Notes: generated from the sequence alone by a model not told the origin. Positions 37,477 through 46,000 are shown, counted from the stretch's first letter. The stretch: 64,000 bases of DNA from Nitratireductor indicus C115 (GCF_000300515.1 NZ_AMSI01000013.1:1-64000); one strand, 5' to 3'. Numbers and translations: made by a program.

Positions 37477-37504
37477 TTGCAATGAAAGGGTTAAAGTCTA
37501 TATT
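37477..37504 (+). promoter_or_regulatory. Sigma-70-type promoter of yajC-secDF
   Basis: TTGCAA (37477-37482) and TATATT (37499-37504), spaced 16 bp, lie about 50 bp before yajC in the divergent gap with the DUF815 gene. Confidence 0.45.
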
Positions 37505-37555
37505 CCGGCAACATTTGTGAAGAGCCGGCCAGCCGGCCAATCTCGGGAGTTTCTA

Positions 37556-37900
37556 ATGTTTATCACCCCTGCATACGCTCAGGCTGGCGGCGCTGGAGCG
37601 CCGGATATGCTCGTCAGCATTCTGCCGTTCGCGCTGATTTTCGTGATCATGTATTTCCTGATCATCCGCCCGCAGCGCCAGCAGATGAAGAAACGCCAGG
37701 AGATGCTTTCCTCCGTGCGCCGCGGCGATACGGTCGTCACCGGCGGCGGTCTGGTTGGCAAGGTCACCAAGGTGATCAACGACAGTGAAGTCGAGGTTGA
37801 CCTGGGCGGTGGCAACAAGGTTACCGCGCTGCGCTCCATGCTTGCGGAAGTGCGCGTGAAGGGTGAGCCGGTCGCGGACAACACCTCCGCCAAGAAATAA
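37556..37900 (+). CDS. yajC: Preprotein translocase subunit YajC
   Basis: 114 residues. One membrane helix (MLVSILPFALIFVIMYFLII) then RPQRQQMKKRQEMLSSVRRG and TVVTGGGLVGKVTKV, the YajC signature. The start at 37556 has GGGAG seven bases upstream. YajC associates with SecDF, whose gene follows after 67 bp. Confidence 0.96.
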   Translation: MFITPAYAQAGGAGAPDMLVSILPFALIFVIMYFLIIRPQRQQMKKRQEMLSSVRRGDTVVTGGGLVGKVTKVINDSEVEVDLGGGNKVTALRSMLAEVRVKGEPVADNTSAKK

Positions 37901-37967
37901 CCGTAATATGACGTGATTGCGGGGAGGGAGCGCCTGCGCGCCCCTCCACCGAACCCGACGAGGCCCC

Positions 37968-40535
37968 ATGCTACACTTCTCGCGCTGGCAAACGATATTC
38001 ATCTGGCTGGCCGTGGCGCTCGGCGTTGCATATGCGATTCCGAACATCGTTCCGGCTTCCTATCTTTCTTCGATGCCGAGCTGGGCGCCGTCGCGGCCGA
38101 TGACGCTGGGTCTCGATCTGCAGGGTGGTTCCCATATCCTCCTTCAGATCGAGAAGAAGGATCTTATCGATGAGCGCATCGTCACAACGCGTGACGATAT
38201 CCGCCGCATCCTGCGGGATAAGAAGATTGGCTATACGGGCCTTGGCGGTTCCGGCCAGACGGTTCAGGTGCGCATTCGCGACGCTTCGGAATACGATGCG
38301 GCCAGGCAGGCGCTGAACGAGCTGACGCAGCCCATTTCGTCGGGCCTGTTCGGCGGCGGCACCGTGCGCGAACTGGCGATGAGCGAACCGGAGCCCGGGC
38401 TTCTTCGTTTCACGCTGACGGAGGAGGGGATCAACTACCGCGTCTCCTCCGCGCTTTCCCAGTCCATCGAGGTGGTCAGCCGCCGCGTCAACGAGCTTGG
38501 CACCACCGAGCCCGTGATCCAGCGTCAGGGCGACGATCGTATTCTCGTGCAGGTGCCGGGTCTGCAGGATCCACAGCGCCTGAAGGACATTCTTGGACAG
38601 ACAGCCAAGCTGACCTTTCAGATGGTCGACCAGTCCGTGCCGGTTCAGGAAGCGATTAACGGTCGCCCGCCCGTCGGTACTTCCGTCAAATACTCGGTCG
38701 ATGATCCGCCCGTCCCTTATCTGATCGAGGATAGGGTCATTGTCTCGGGCGAGAACCTTGTCGATGCACAGGCAACATTCGACCAGCGTACCAACGAACC
38801 CGTGGTCAGCTTCCGCTTCGATACCAAGGGCGCCACACGTTTCGGCCAGGCGACCCAGCAGAATGTCGGGCGGCTGTTCGCCATCATTCTCGACGATCAG
38901 GTGATTTCGGCGCCGCAGATCCGCGAGCCCATCCTGGGCGGTACGGGACAGATCTCCGGCAGTTTCAGCGTCCAGAGCGCCAACGATCTCGCGGTGCTGC
39001 TGCGCGCCGGCGCATTGCCGGCAACGTTGACGGTCATTGAGGAAAGGACCGTCGGTCCGGGTCTCGGCCAGGACTCCATCGATGCGGGCAAGATCGCGTC
39101 GGTCATCGGTTCGGTGCTGGTCGTGGCGTTCATGATCGCCGTTTACGGGCTGCTGGGCGTCTTCGCCGTCATCGCGCTCGTTGCCAACGTCACCATGATC
39201 ATCGCCATCCTGTCGGTGCTGGGAGCGACCCTGACCCTGCCGGGTATTGCCGGTATCGTTCTGACCGTCGGCATGGCGGTGGATTCGAGCGTGCTTATTT
39301 TCGAACGCATACGCGAGGAGCGGCAGAATGGCCGTTCCGTGGTTCAGTCGGTTGATATCGGCTTCTCCAAGGCGCTTGCCACCATTATCGATGCCAACGT
39401 CACCACGCTGATTGCGGCTGTCATCCTGTTCTATCTGGGATCGGGGCCGGTACGCGGTTTTGCGGTCACGCTCGCCATTGGTATCGCGACCACCGTGTTC
39501 ACGGCCTATACTCTGACGCGCTGGATCGTGGCCGACTGGGTTCGCCGTCGCCGTCCGAAGGAACTGCCGCGCAACCCCATCAAGCTTGTTCCCGACGAGA
39601 CGCGCATCGGCTTCATGAAGCTGCGCCGGGTAACCTTCACCCTGTCGGCTGTCGCCTCTATTGCGGCAGTTGCCTTGTTCATGACCGTCAACATGAATTA
39701 CGGCATCGACTTCCGCGGCGGTTCCTCCATCGAGGTTCAGTCGCGTGAGGGGCCTGCCGATCTGGCCGACATTCGTGCACGCCTCTCCGACCTCAATCTG
39801 GGCGAAGTCCAGGTGCAGGAGTTCGGCGATCCGCGTGAGGTGCTGATCCGCATTCAGGCGCAGGACGGTGGCGAGAATGCAGAGCAGACCGTGATCACGA
39901 AGGTGCGCGGCGAGCTTGAGGACGCTTACGACTTCCGGCGTGTGGAGGTGGTGGGACCGACCGTTTCCAACGAACTGGCGCGCGCTGGCACCATCGCCGT
40001 TCTCGTCTCACTCTTTGCCATCCTGATCTACATCTGGCTGCGTTTCGAATGGCAGTTCGCCGTCGGCGCGATCCTTGCCACATTGCACGACGTCATCATG
40101 ACGGTGGGCTTCTTCGTGGTAAGTGGCATCGAGTTCAACCTGACGAGTATCGCAGCCATCCTGACCATCGTCGGTTACTCACTGAACGATACGGTGGTGG
40201 TGTATGACCGTGTCCGCGAGAATCTCAGACGGTTCAAGAAGATGCCGCTGCCACAGCTGCTCGACCTGTCGATGAACCAGACGCTGTCGCGCACAACCAT
40301 GACGTCGCTGACAACCTTGCTCGCTCTGGTGGCCCTGTTCATCTTCGGCGGCGAAGTCATCCGCTCCTTCACGGCGGCAATGATCTTCGGCGTGGTGATC
40401 GGTACCTATTCGTCGATCTTCATCGCCGGTCCCTTGCTCATCCTGTTCCGCATGCGGCCGGGTGGAGCGCAGGCTGATGCCGGTGCGCAGGACGATGCCG
40501 AAGACCCCGCAGCCGGTCAGCTTCCGGCCAAGTAA
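37968..40535 (+). CDS. secDF: Fused protein translocase SecD-SecF
   Basis: 855 residues. The SecD half has a membrane helix, the LGLDLQGGSHILLQIEKKDL motif and a large periplasmic domain, then six helices including GMAVDSSVLIFERIREERQ. The SecF half starts near residue 545 with MNYGIDFRGGSSIEVQSREG and includes GYSLNDTVVVYDRVRENLRR. SecDF uses the proton gradient to help pull exported proteins through SecYEG. The fusion is common in Rhizobiales. The stop overlaps the next ATG by one base. Confidence 0.97.
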   Translation: MLHFSRWQTIFIWLAVALGVAYAIPNIVPASYLSSMPSWAPSRPMTLGLDLQGGSHILLQIEKKDLIDERIVTTRDDIRRILRDKKIGYTGLGGSGQTVQVRIRDASEYDAARQALNELTQPISSGLFGGGTVRELAMSEPEPGLLRFTLTEEGINYRVSSALSQSIEVVSRRVNELGTTEPVIQRQGDDRILVQVPGLQDPQRLKDILGQTAKLTFQMVDQSVPVQEAINGRPPVGTSVKYSVDDPPVPYLIEDRVIVSGENLVDAQATFDQRTNEPVVSFRFDTKGATRFGQATQQNVGRLFAIILDDQVISAPQIREPILGGTGQISGSFSVQSANDLAVLLRAGALPATLTVIEERTVGPGLGQDSIDAGKIASVIGSVLVVAFMIAVYGLLGVFAVIALVANVTMIIAILSVLGATLTLPGIAGIVLTVGMAVDSSVLIFERIREERQNGRSVVQSVDIGFSKALATIIDANVTTLIAAVILFYLGSGPVRGFAVTLAIGIATTVFTAYTLTRWIVADWVRRRRPKELPRNPIKLVPDETRIGFMKLRRVTFTLSAVASIAAVALFMTVNMNYGIDFRGGSSIEVQSREGPADLADIRARLSDLNLGEVQVQEFGDPREVLIRIQAQDGGENAEQTVITKVRGELEDAYDFRRVEVVGPTVSNELARAGTIAVLVSLFAILIYIWLRFEWQFAVGAILATLHDVIMTVGFFVVSGIEFNLTSIAAILTIVGYSLNDTVVVYDRVRENLRRFKKMPLPQLLDLSMNQTLSRTTMTSLTTLLALVALFIFGGEVIRSFTAAMIFGVVIGTYSSIFIAGPLLILFRMRPGGAQADAGAQDDAEDPAAGQLPAK

Positions 40536-40924
40536 TGGCGGGCGGCCTTGAAATACGCGCGGCCCATTTCCCGGGCCGCGCTCCCCTCGATGCTTACGGC
40601 AACGGCGGATTTCGCTTTGCCGACATGTCGCACCGCGGATCGATCCTGTGCCTTCCCTCCGGTGTTCACGGCTGGGACGCACAGGATTTTCCCGGTCTCG
40701 AAGAACAGGACTTCCAGCGTCTTTTCGACGAAGCGGGCGAATTCGACATTCTTCTGGTGGGAACGGGCAAGACCCTCATTCCCATGCCGGCCGATCTGCG
40801 CAGGCGTTTTCGCGAAGCGGGAGTTGCAGTCGAGACCATGTCGACGGGTGCAGCTGTGCGCACCTACAACGTCCTTCTGGCAGAAGACCGCAGCGTTGCC
40901 GCTGCCCTGATCGCCGTCGATTGA
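40535..40924 (+). CDS. Mth938-like (NDUFAF3-type) domain protein
   Basis: 129 residues. FDILLVGTGKTLIPMPADLR is the core of the Mth938/DUF498 fold; RFADMSHRGSILCLPSGVHG precedes it. The human relative NDUFAF3 is a complex I assembly factor, and this linkage of bacterial homologues to secDF has been noted before. It overlaps secDF by 1 nt and is followed by an NDUFAF6-like gene, so a membrane-assembly role is inferred. Confidence 0.9.
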   Translation: MAGGLEIRAAHFPGRAPLDAYGNGGFRFADMSHRGSILCLPSGVHGWDAQDFPGLEEQDFQRLFDEAGEFDILLVGTGKTLIPMPADLRRRFREAGVAVETMSTGAAVRTYNVLLAEDRSVAAALIAVD

Positions 40925-40925
40925 C

Positions 40926-41780
40926 ATGGCAGGCGAACCGCAACACGCAATGGCGGTCACCCGCGCTGCGGATCGCGACCGCTATCTCTCCGTGCTCTAT
41001 GCGCCGGAGGAAAAGCGCGGCGCACTCTTTGCTCTTTATGCGTTCAACTCAGCAATTGCCGGCATTCGTGACCGTGTCAGCGAGCCTTTGCCCGGTGCGG
41101 TAAGGTTGCAGTTCTGGCGTGACGCCTTGGCAATGGGAGTGTCGCACGGAGGAGGAGAGGCCGAAGGCGCGCCGTTGGTCATCGCGTTGACGCAGACCAT
41201 TCGGGAACACGGGCTGCCGCTCGATCCTTTCCTCAACATGCTCGATGCACGCGAATTCGATCTATATGACGATCCAATGCCCAGCCGTAATGACCTCGAG
41301 GGCTATTGCGGGGAAACGGCATCGGCTCTGATTCAGCTTGCAAGCCTCGTTCTGGATCCGGCAGCGGCGCGTGGCGTGGCCGAGATCGCGGGGCACGCCG
41401 GCTGTGCGCAGGCAATCGCCGGCTTGCTGCGCCTGCTCCCGATTCATCGCAGGCGCGGCCAATGCTACGTCCCCGCCGATGTGATGGCAGCGGCAGGCAT
41501 CGACCGCGAGGCGTTTCTCTCCGGTCGCGATGGATCAGGGGCCGAAAGGGTCATCGCCGCCATGGTGGCGCTTGGGCGCGATCACGCGGCCAGGTTCGAA
41601 ACCCTTGCTCGCGATCTTGTGCCGGCCCTTCGGCCGGCTTTCCTGCCGGCAGGCCTTGCGCCCGCCTATTTCGGGCGGCTGGAGGGGAAGGGCGTTCGCG
41701 CGCTCGACGAGGTTGCCGAGATTCCAGCATGGCGCAGGCATTGGATCATGTTCCGCCGGGCGACATCCGGTTGGGGATGA
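40926..41780 (+). CDS. Squalene/phytoene synthase-like protein (NDUFAF6-type)
   Basis: 284 residues of the isoprenoid synthase fold. RDRYLSVLYAPEEKRGALFA and LYAFNSAIAGIRDRV form the first helices; DLEGYCGETASALIQLASLV and GHAGCAQAIAGLLRLLPIHR match the later helix pair. The first Asp-rich DxxxD motif of true synthases reads NSAIAGIRD, so catalysis is doubtful. NDUFAF6 in mitochondria is a non-catalytic relative needed for complex I assembly. It starts one base after the Mth938 stop. Confidence 0.85.
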   Translation: MAGEPQHAMAVTRAADRDRYLSVLYAPEEKRGALFALYAFNSAIAGIRDRVSEPLPGAVRLQFWRDALAMGVSHGGGEAEGAPLVIALTQTIREHGLPLDPFLNMLDAREFDLYDDPMPSRNDLEGYCGETASALIQLASLVLDPAAARGVAEIAGHAGCAQAIAGLLRLLPIHRRRGQCYVPADVMAAAGIDREAFLSGRDGSGAERVIAAMVALGRDHAARFETLARDLVPALRPAFLPAGLAPAYFGRLEGKGVRALDEVAEIPAWRRHWIMFRRATSGWG

Positions 41781-41852
41781 TGCGGCGCTGCCGTATTTCC
41801 GCCTGTCTGCCATGATGTCAGGCAAATGCATTGTTCAGCTGGAGGGTTTGAA

Positions 41853-43631
41853 TTGGCCTCGCATTCATCGGACACGCATCCGGCAACGGGCTGGAAGGCG
41901 GCTCTTCGCGAAACCCTGTCTGCGGCGCGCGATGCGATACAGCGTTTTCCCGTAACGACGCTTTTCCTGTTTCTTTGCGCCTTTGTCGCCAATCTCGAAA
42001 TTCTGGACAACCGCTCCCTGTTGGGATGGATCATCTCACCGGCGCGCCAGGATGATCTGATCCTTTCACTTGCGGTAGCGGCTCTGGCCTCCTTTCCCGC
42101 CACCCTGTTTGCACAGGCCCACCGTTTTCAATCCGGTGTTGGAATATTGCTGGGGCTTGTCGCCGGCCTCCTCGCCTTTGCCATCATATGGCCGGGCTTC
42201 GCCTTCGCTTCCGGCACCACCGAATGGGCCTTCGTGCTTGCTCTTGCTGGATTTGTTCCGGTGGCGCCCTTCATCGGGCGCGGCTCAAGCGCATCTTTCT
42301 GGCTGTTCGGTGCCCGTCTCGTCTTTGCGGGGATGCTCGGGCTTCTGGCACTCGGCCTCTTTGGCGGCGGCATCTCGGCCATTCTGGCGAGCCTTTCGCA
42401 TCTTTTCGGCCTGCCGGTATCCCATGACCTCTATCAGCATGTCTGGGCCTCCATCGGTCTCTTCATAGCTCCACTCTTCGCCATGGGGCAGACCCCGCAG
42501 GATTTCGAGACCGCGCCGGGCGACATGGAAGCGGGGCTGATGAAGCGCGGCATGCGCGCGCTCGGCGATTTCGCCGCCGTGCCCATCCTTATCGTCTATG
42601 CGATTATCCTTCATCTTTATGCGGCGAAAATCGTCATCACCTGGTCATTGCCCGATGGGCAGGTCGGATGGCTGGTTCTCACCTACGGCTTCTGTATTTT
42701 CGCCGTTCTCATCCTTACCCGCCCTTTCATGGATACGGCCCGCGCCCCGACGCGCTTCTTCGTGCGGTTCTGGCCATTGCTCATGCCTGTACCGCTTGTG
42801 CTCCTTTTCTATGCATTGGCGGTTCGCCTGAACGCTTATGGCGTCACGGTCGACCGTTTCCTTCTCGGGCTTTTCGGGGTGATCAGCGCAGTACTGGTTC
42901 TCGCCCAGCTTCTACCGCGCCTGCGCGGCGATACCCGCCTCGTGGCGGCTTTGCCGGTGGCGGCCCTTCTGCTTGCGAGTTTCGGCCCGCAGGGAGCTAT
43001 TTCACGGTCCATCGACAGTCAGACCGAACGTTTTCTCGCGATTGTCGACCAAAAGCCCGTTTCGCCGGAAGCAGAGCGCGATGCACTATCCATATTGCGC
43101 TTTCTGAACGGAAAGGGGGCGCTGGATCGTGTGGCTCCCGACACTCTGGAAATCGATCCCGACGGCGATCTAAACGGGGGCGACCGCTACAGGGATGTTG
43201 CAGAGGCCTGGGGGCTCGATCCGGACATGAAATATGTGCGGCCGGAAGCCCCGATTACCTTCTTCGGAACAGAAGCTGCCGCTCGTCCAATCGAGGGGTT
43301 CGATCTTTTGTTTGTGGGCGTGCGACCGCGCTCGGCATCCGAGCAGCCATTTTCAATGAAATTCCCGGAGGGCCGCGAGGTCCGTATTTCGCTTAGCAAC
43401 AACGAACTGTCGATTGCGGTCGGCAAGGCGCAGGCGGTTCGCTTCAAGGTCAGTGAAGAGACAATCCTGTCTTTCCGGGTTCAGAAAACGGCACCCACCA
43501 CAATCTCGCTCGAAGCGGAGGGGCGCCGTGTGATGATTGTTCCATCCTACCTGTTCGCCGAGGTGAAGCCTGCCGTTGAATTGCAGGCAATCGACGGCAT
43601 CCTGCTGTTGCGCTCAGCCGACTGGCCCTGA
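41853..43631 (+). CDS. DUF4153 domain membrane protein
   Basis: 592 residues from a TTG at 41853, chosen because GGAGGGT lies five bases upstream; an ATG at 41826 is open but lacks a site. About ten membrane helices fill residues 30-390, followed by a soluble domain of about 200 residues. DFAAVPILIVYAIILHLYAA and GWLVLTYGFCIFAVLILTRP are DUF4153 features. The function is unknown. It is the last gene of the yajC-secDF strand run and converges on trmFO. Confidence 0.85.
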   Translation: MASHSSDTHPATGWKAALRETLSAARDAIQRFPVTTLFLFLCAFVANLEILDNRSLLGWIISPARQDDLILSLAVAALASFPATLFAQAHRFQSGVGILLGLVAGLLAFAIIWPGFAFASGTTEWAFVLALAGFVPVAPFIGRGSSASFWLFGARLVFAGMLGLLALGLFGGGISAILASLSHLFGLPVSHDLYQHVWASIGLFIAPLFAMGQTPQDFETAPGDMEAGLMKRGMRALGDFAAVPILIVYAIILHLYAAKIVITWSLPDGQVGWLVLTYGFCIFAVLILTRPFMDTARAPTRFFVRFWPLLMPVPLVLLFYALAVRLNAYGVTVDRFLLGLFGVISAVLVLAQLLPRLRGDTRLVAALPVAALLLASFGPQGAISRSIDSQTERFLAIVDQKPVSPEAERDALSILRFLNGKGALDRVAPDTLEIDPDGDLNGGDRYRDVAEAWGLDPDMKYVRPEAPITFFGTEAAARPIEGFDLLFVGVRPRSASEQPFSMKFPEGREVRISLSNNELSIAVGKAQAVRFKVSEETILSFRVQKTAPTTISLEAEGRRVMIVPSYLFAEVKPAVELQAIDGILLLRSADWP

Positions 43632-43649
43632 GCGCACCGCTCCGCGAAT

Positions 43650-45053
43650 TCACTCTGCGGCGATTTCCGCCGCAGCGCCTTCCAGCCATGCCTTGCAATC
43701 GGCAAGCGCTCTGGCGCTCATGGCGCGCTTCTTGGCGAGTGTCTTTTCCTTGCCACGCAGGCGCTTGCCCTCAGGTTTGGGCACCTCGATCGGCGGAAAC
43801 AGGCCGAAATTGACGTTCATCGGCTGGAAAGAGCGTTTTCCGGGTTCGTCCTCGGACAGGATGTGCCCGCCGGTGATATGGTTGAGAAGCGCGCCGAAAG
43901 CGGTGGTCGCCGGCGGCGGGGTGAGCGGACGTCCCAGCCGTGCGGCTGCCGCAAAGCGGCCGGCGATGAGGCCCATGGCCGCACTTTCCACATAGCCCTC
44001 GCAGCCCGTGATCTGCCCGGCAAAGCGCAGACCGGTGCGGGTTTTGAGCTGCAGCGTGCCGTCGAGCAGAGCGGGGGAATTGAGATAGGTGTTGCGGTGC
44101 AGGCCACCGAGCCGGGCGAACTCGGCAGTCTCAAGGCCCGGAATCATCCGGAAGATATGCGTCTGTTCGCCATATTTCAGCTTCGTCTGGAAACCGACCA
44201 TATTGTAGAGCGTGCCAAGCGCATTGTCCTGCCGCAGCTGAACCACGGCATAGGGCTTTTCATCCGGCTTGTGAGCATTGGTAAGCCCCATCGGCTTCAT
44301 CGGCCCGTGCCGCAGCGTCTCGGGGCCGCGTTCGGCCATTACCTCGATGGGCAGGCAGCCATCGAAATAGGGCGTGCCTTCCCATTCCTTGAACTCGGTC
44401 TTGCCGCCATCGAGCAGGGCCTGGATGAAAGCCTCGTACTGCGCCTTGTCCATCGGGCAATTGATATAGTCCTTGCCCGTTCCGCCCGGTCCCACCTTGT
44501 CGTAGCGCGACTGGAACCAGGCAATGTCCAGATTGATCGTGTCGAAATGAACGATGGGGGCGATTGCATCGAAGAAGGCAAGTGATTCCGAGCCAGTCGC
44601 AGCCGAGATCGCCTCCGCCAGAGCCGGCGCGGTGAGCGGTCCGGTTGCGATGATCGCCTCATCCCATTCCTCAGGAGGCAGGCCGGTGATTTCCTCACGC
44701 GCAATGGTGATGAGCGGATGAGCCTCGAGAGCCTTGGTCACCGCCTCGGAAAACCCCTCGCGATCGACGGCGAGCGCACCGCCTGCGGGAACCTGGTTGG
44801 CATCCCCCGAACTCATGATCAGCGAGCCGGCGAGCCGCATTTCCGCATGGAGAACGCCGACCGCGTTGGTCTCGGCATCGTCGGAGCGGAACGAGTTGGA
44901 GCAGACGAGTTCGGCAAGCCCGTCCGTCTTATGTGCGTCGGTTCCGCGCACAGGCCGCATTTCATGCAGGACGACCGGCACGCCCGCCTGGGCTGCCTGC
45001 CATGCTGCTTCCGAGCCGGCGAGACCGCCGCCAATGATGTGTATCGGTTTCAT
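43650..45053 (-). CDS. trmFO: tRNA (uracil-54-C5)-methyltransferase, folate/FAD-dependent (TrmFO)
   Basis: 467 residues. The FAD-binding motif is [20 protein letters not shown], and [20 protein letters not shown] is the TrmFO signature with its cysteine. The ATG at 45053 was chosen at MKPIHIIGG; the frame is open upstream to 45179, into the sRNA array. TrmFO makes 5-methyluridine at position 54 of tRNA with methylene-tetrahydrofolate. It lies directly downstream of the sRNA array on the same strand. Confidence 0.96.
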   Translation of the reverse strand: MKPIHIIGGGLAGSEAAWQAAQAGVPVVLHEMRPVRGTDAHKTDGLAELVCSNSFRSDDAETNAVGVLHAEMRLAGSLIMSSGDANQVPAGGALAVDREGFSEAVTKALEAHPLITIAREEITGLPPEEWDEAIIATGPLTAPALAEAISAATGSESLAFFDAIAPIVHFDTINLDIAWFQSRYDKVGPGGTGKDYINCPMDKAQYEAFIQALLDGGKTEFKEWEGTPYFDGCLPIEVMAERGPETLRHGPMKPMGLTNAHKPDEKPYAVVQLRQDNALGTLYNMVGFQTKLKYGEQTHIFRMIPGLETAEFARLGGLHRNTYLNSPALLDGTLQLKTRTGLRFAGQITGCEGYVESAAMGLIAGRFAAAARLGRPLTPPPATTAFGALLNHITGGHILSEDEPGKRSFQPMNVNFGLFPPIEVPKPEGKRLRGKEKTLAKKRAMSARALADCKAWLEGAAAEIAAE

Positions 45054-45165
45054 GGCTGCCGAGATAGGCCGCAGCAGAGCGGAATGCAACGGGAAGCTTT
45101 TCCGCAAACGCTTTGAAGAAAGGGAAATGTGTCGGGAGGAGAGGCTGGATGCAATGGGCGCTCCC

Positions 45166-45300
45166 CAAAAAAACAACACCCGCCGAGGGAGGAGGTTCGG
45201 CGGGTGTCGTTTTGGGATGACCGGCTTTTGGGAGGAGGAGGAGCCGGTCGTATCCGTCAGAACTGGGAGGAGGAGTGTTCTGACGAAACTCTAATTCTTC
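45166..45300 (-). ncRNA. CcsR / alpha-r14-like sRNA, unit 1 (array end, strong terminator)
   Basis: Three hairpins in 5'-3' minus order: 45285-45255 (CGTCAGAAC/GTTCTGACG), 45249-45219 (GACCGGCT/AGCCGGTC) and 45207-45176 (ACACCCGCCGA/TCGGCGGGTGT). Each loop exposes CCTCCTCCC, complementary to Shine-Dalgarno sequences (plus-strand positions 45187-45195, 45230-45238, 45265-45273). The third hairpin is followed by GTTGTTTTTTT and acts as terminator. The ends given are approximate. Such RNAs act by blocking ribosome binding sites. Confidence 0.82.
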
Positions 45301-45623
45301 TGCGGTCGCTCCCTATATGGGGAGCCTCCGCTGGGAAACAACACCCGCCGAGGGAGGAGGTTCGGCGGGTGTCGTTTTGGGATGACCGGCTTTTGGGAGG
45401 AGGAGGAGCCGGTCGTATCCGTCAGGGGTTCGGCGGGTGTCGTTTTGGGATGACCGGCTTTTGGGAGGAGGAGGAGCCGGTCGTATCCGTCAGAACTGGG
45501 AGGAGGAGTGTTCTGACGAAACTCTAATTCTTCTGCGGTCGCTCCCTATATGGGGAGCCTCCGCTGGGAAACAACACCCGCCGAGGGAGGAGGTTCGGCG
45601 GGTGTCGTTTTGGGATGACCGGC
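45194..45623. repeat. 197-bp exact direct repeat within the sRNA array (offset 233 bp)
   Basis: 45194-45390 and 45427-45623 read the same base for base, ending at a T/C difference at 45391 versus 45624. This marks a recent duplication or gene-conversion event spanning unit 1 and the start of unit 2. The underlying period of the array is about 161-165 bp between successive second hairpins, except 68 bp inside the fused unit. Confidence 0.9.
45334..45533 (-). ncRNA. CcsR / alpha-r14-like sRNA, unit 2 (recombinant fusion of two copies)
   Basis: Hairpins 1 and 2 of one copy (45518-45488, 45482-45452) are joined at about 45426 to hairpins 2 and 3 of another (45414-45384, 45372-45341). The 3' half of the first copy's third hairpin, with its loop, and the 5' part of the second copy's first hairpin are missing, leaving two orphan half-arms (45430-45440 and 45415-45425). 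Four intact CCTCCTCCC loops remain. The orphan arms could pair with the other copy's arms, giving alternative folds. Confidence 0.75.
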
Positions 45624-45700
45624 CTTTGGGAGGAGGAGGGGCCGGTCAATTCCGAAGGAACAGGGAGGAGGTTGTTCCGCCGGAAACTCGAAAACTGTCC
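45568..45700 (-). ncRNA. CcsR / alpha-r14-like sRNA, unit 3 (diverged copy)
   Basis: Three hairpins: 45678-45657 (GGAACA/TGTTCC, sequence changed from the other units), 45647-45617 (GACCGGCC/GGCCGGTC, a compensated pair change) and 45605-45574 (ACACCCGCCGA/TCGGCGGGTGT). All three loops still show CCTCCTCCC, so the loops are conserved while the first stem has drifted. The pattern of changes supports RNA function. Confidence 0.8.
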
Positions 45701-45727
45701 GGATGTCCGCCTAAGCGACTTTTCCGG

Positions 45728-45855
45728 GGAAACAACACCCGCCGAGGGAGGAGGTTCGGCGGGTGTCGTTTTAGGGTGACCGGCTTTTGGGAGGAGGAGG
45801 AGCCGGTCGTATCCGTCAGGATTGGGAGGAGGATAACCCTGACGGAATTCCTTGA
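45728..45855 (-). ncRNA. CcsR / alpha-r14-like sRNA, unit 4 (next to DUF1127 gene)
   Basis: Three hairpins: 45845-45813 (CCGTCAGG/CCTGACGG), 45808-45778 (GACCGGCT/AGCCGGTC) and 45766-45735 (ACACCCGCCGA/TCGGCGGGTGT), each with CCTCCTCCC in the loop. Its first hairpin begins only 15 nt after the DUF1127 stop codon, so this unit is probably cut from the DUF1127 mRNA 3' UTR. The third hairpin is followed by GTTGTTT. Confidence 0.8.
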
Positions 45856-45859
45856 ACTG

Positions 45860-46000
45860 TTAGAGCGACTTGCGCGCCACGAACGGAATATCGCCACGCG
45901 AGATGCCGAGATCGTTCAGCTCCCGGTTGGAAAGGCGGCTCAGCTCGGTAACCGTCTGACGGTAGCGGCGCCAGTTGCGATAATTGCGGATGATGTTCAT
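45860..46000 (-). CDS. DUF1127 small basic protein (CcaF1-like)
   Basis: 46 residues: MNIIRNYRNWRRYRQTVTEL, then SRLSNRELNDLGISRGDI, the DUF1127 core (L..L....L.DIGI.R.DI) in an Arg-rich context. The ATG at 46000 was chosen because the upstream part of the open frame (to 46144) is not protein-like. In Rhodobacter the DUF1127 protein CcaF1 is encoded upstream of CcsR1-4 and binds RNA; the position here, immediately before the sRNA array, is the same. A similar RNA-binding role is inferred. Confidence 0.88.
   Translation of the reverse strand: MNIIRNYRNWRRYRQTVTELSRLSNRELNDLGISRGDIPFVARKSL

Noticed and set aside
45054-45179. N-terminal extension of trmFO (to 45179)
   Set aside because: It would run into the first sRNA unit; the FAD-binding motif begins right after the ATG at 45053.
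45176-45766. CRISPR-like or REP/IS-linked repeat array
   Set aside because: Units are hairpins of about 160 bp with no unique spacers of constant length, no cas genes and no transposase; the loop motif and DUF1127 neighbour fit an sRNA array.
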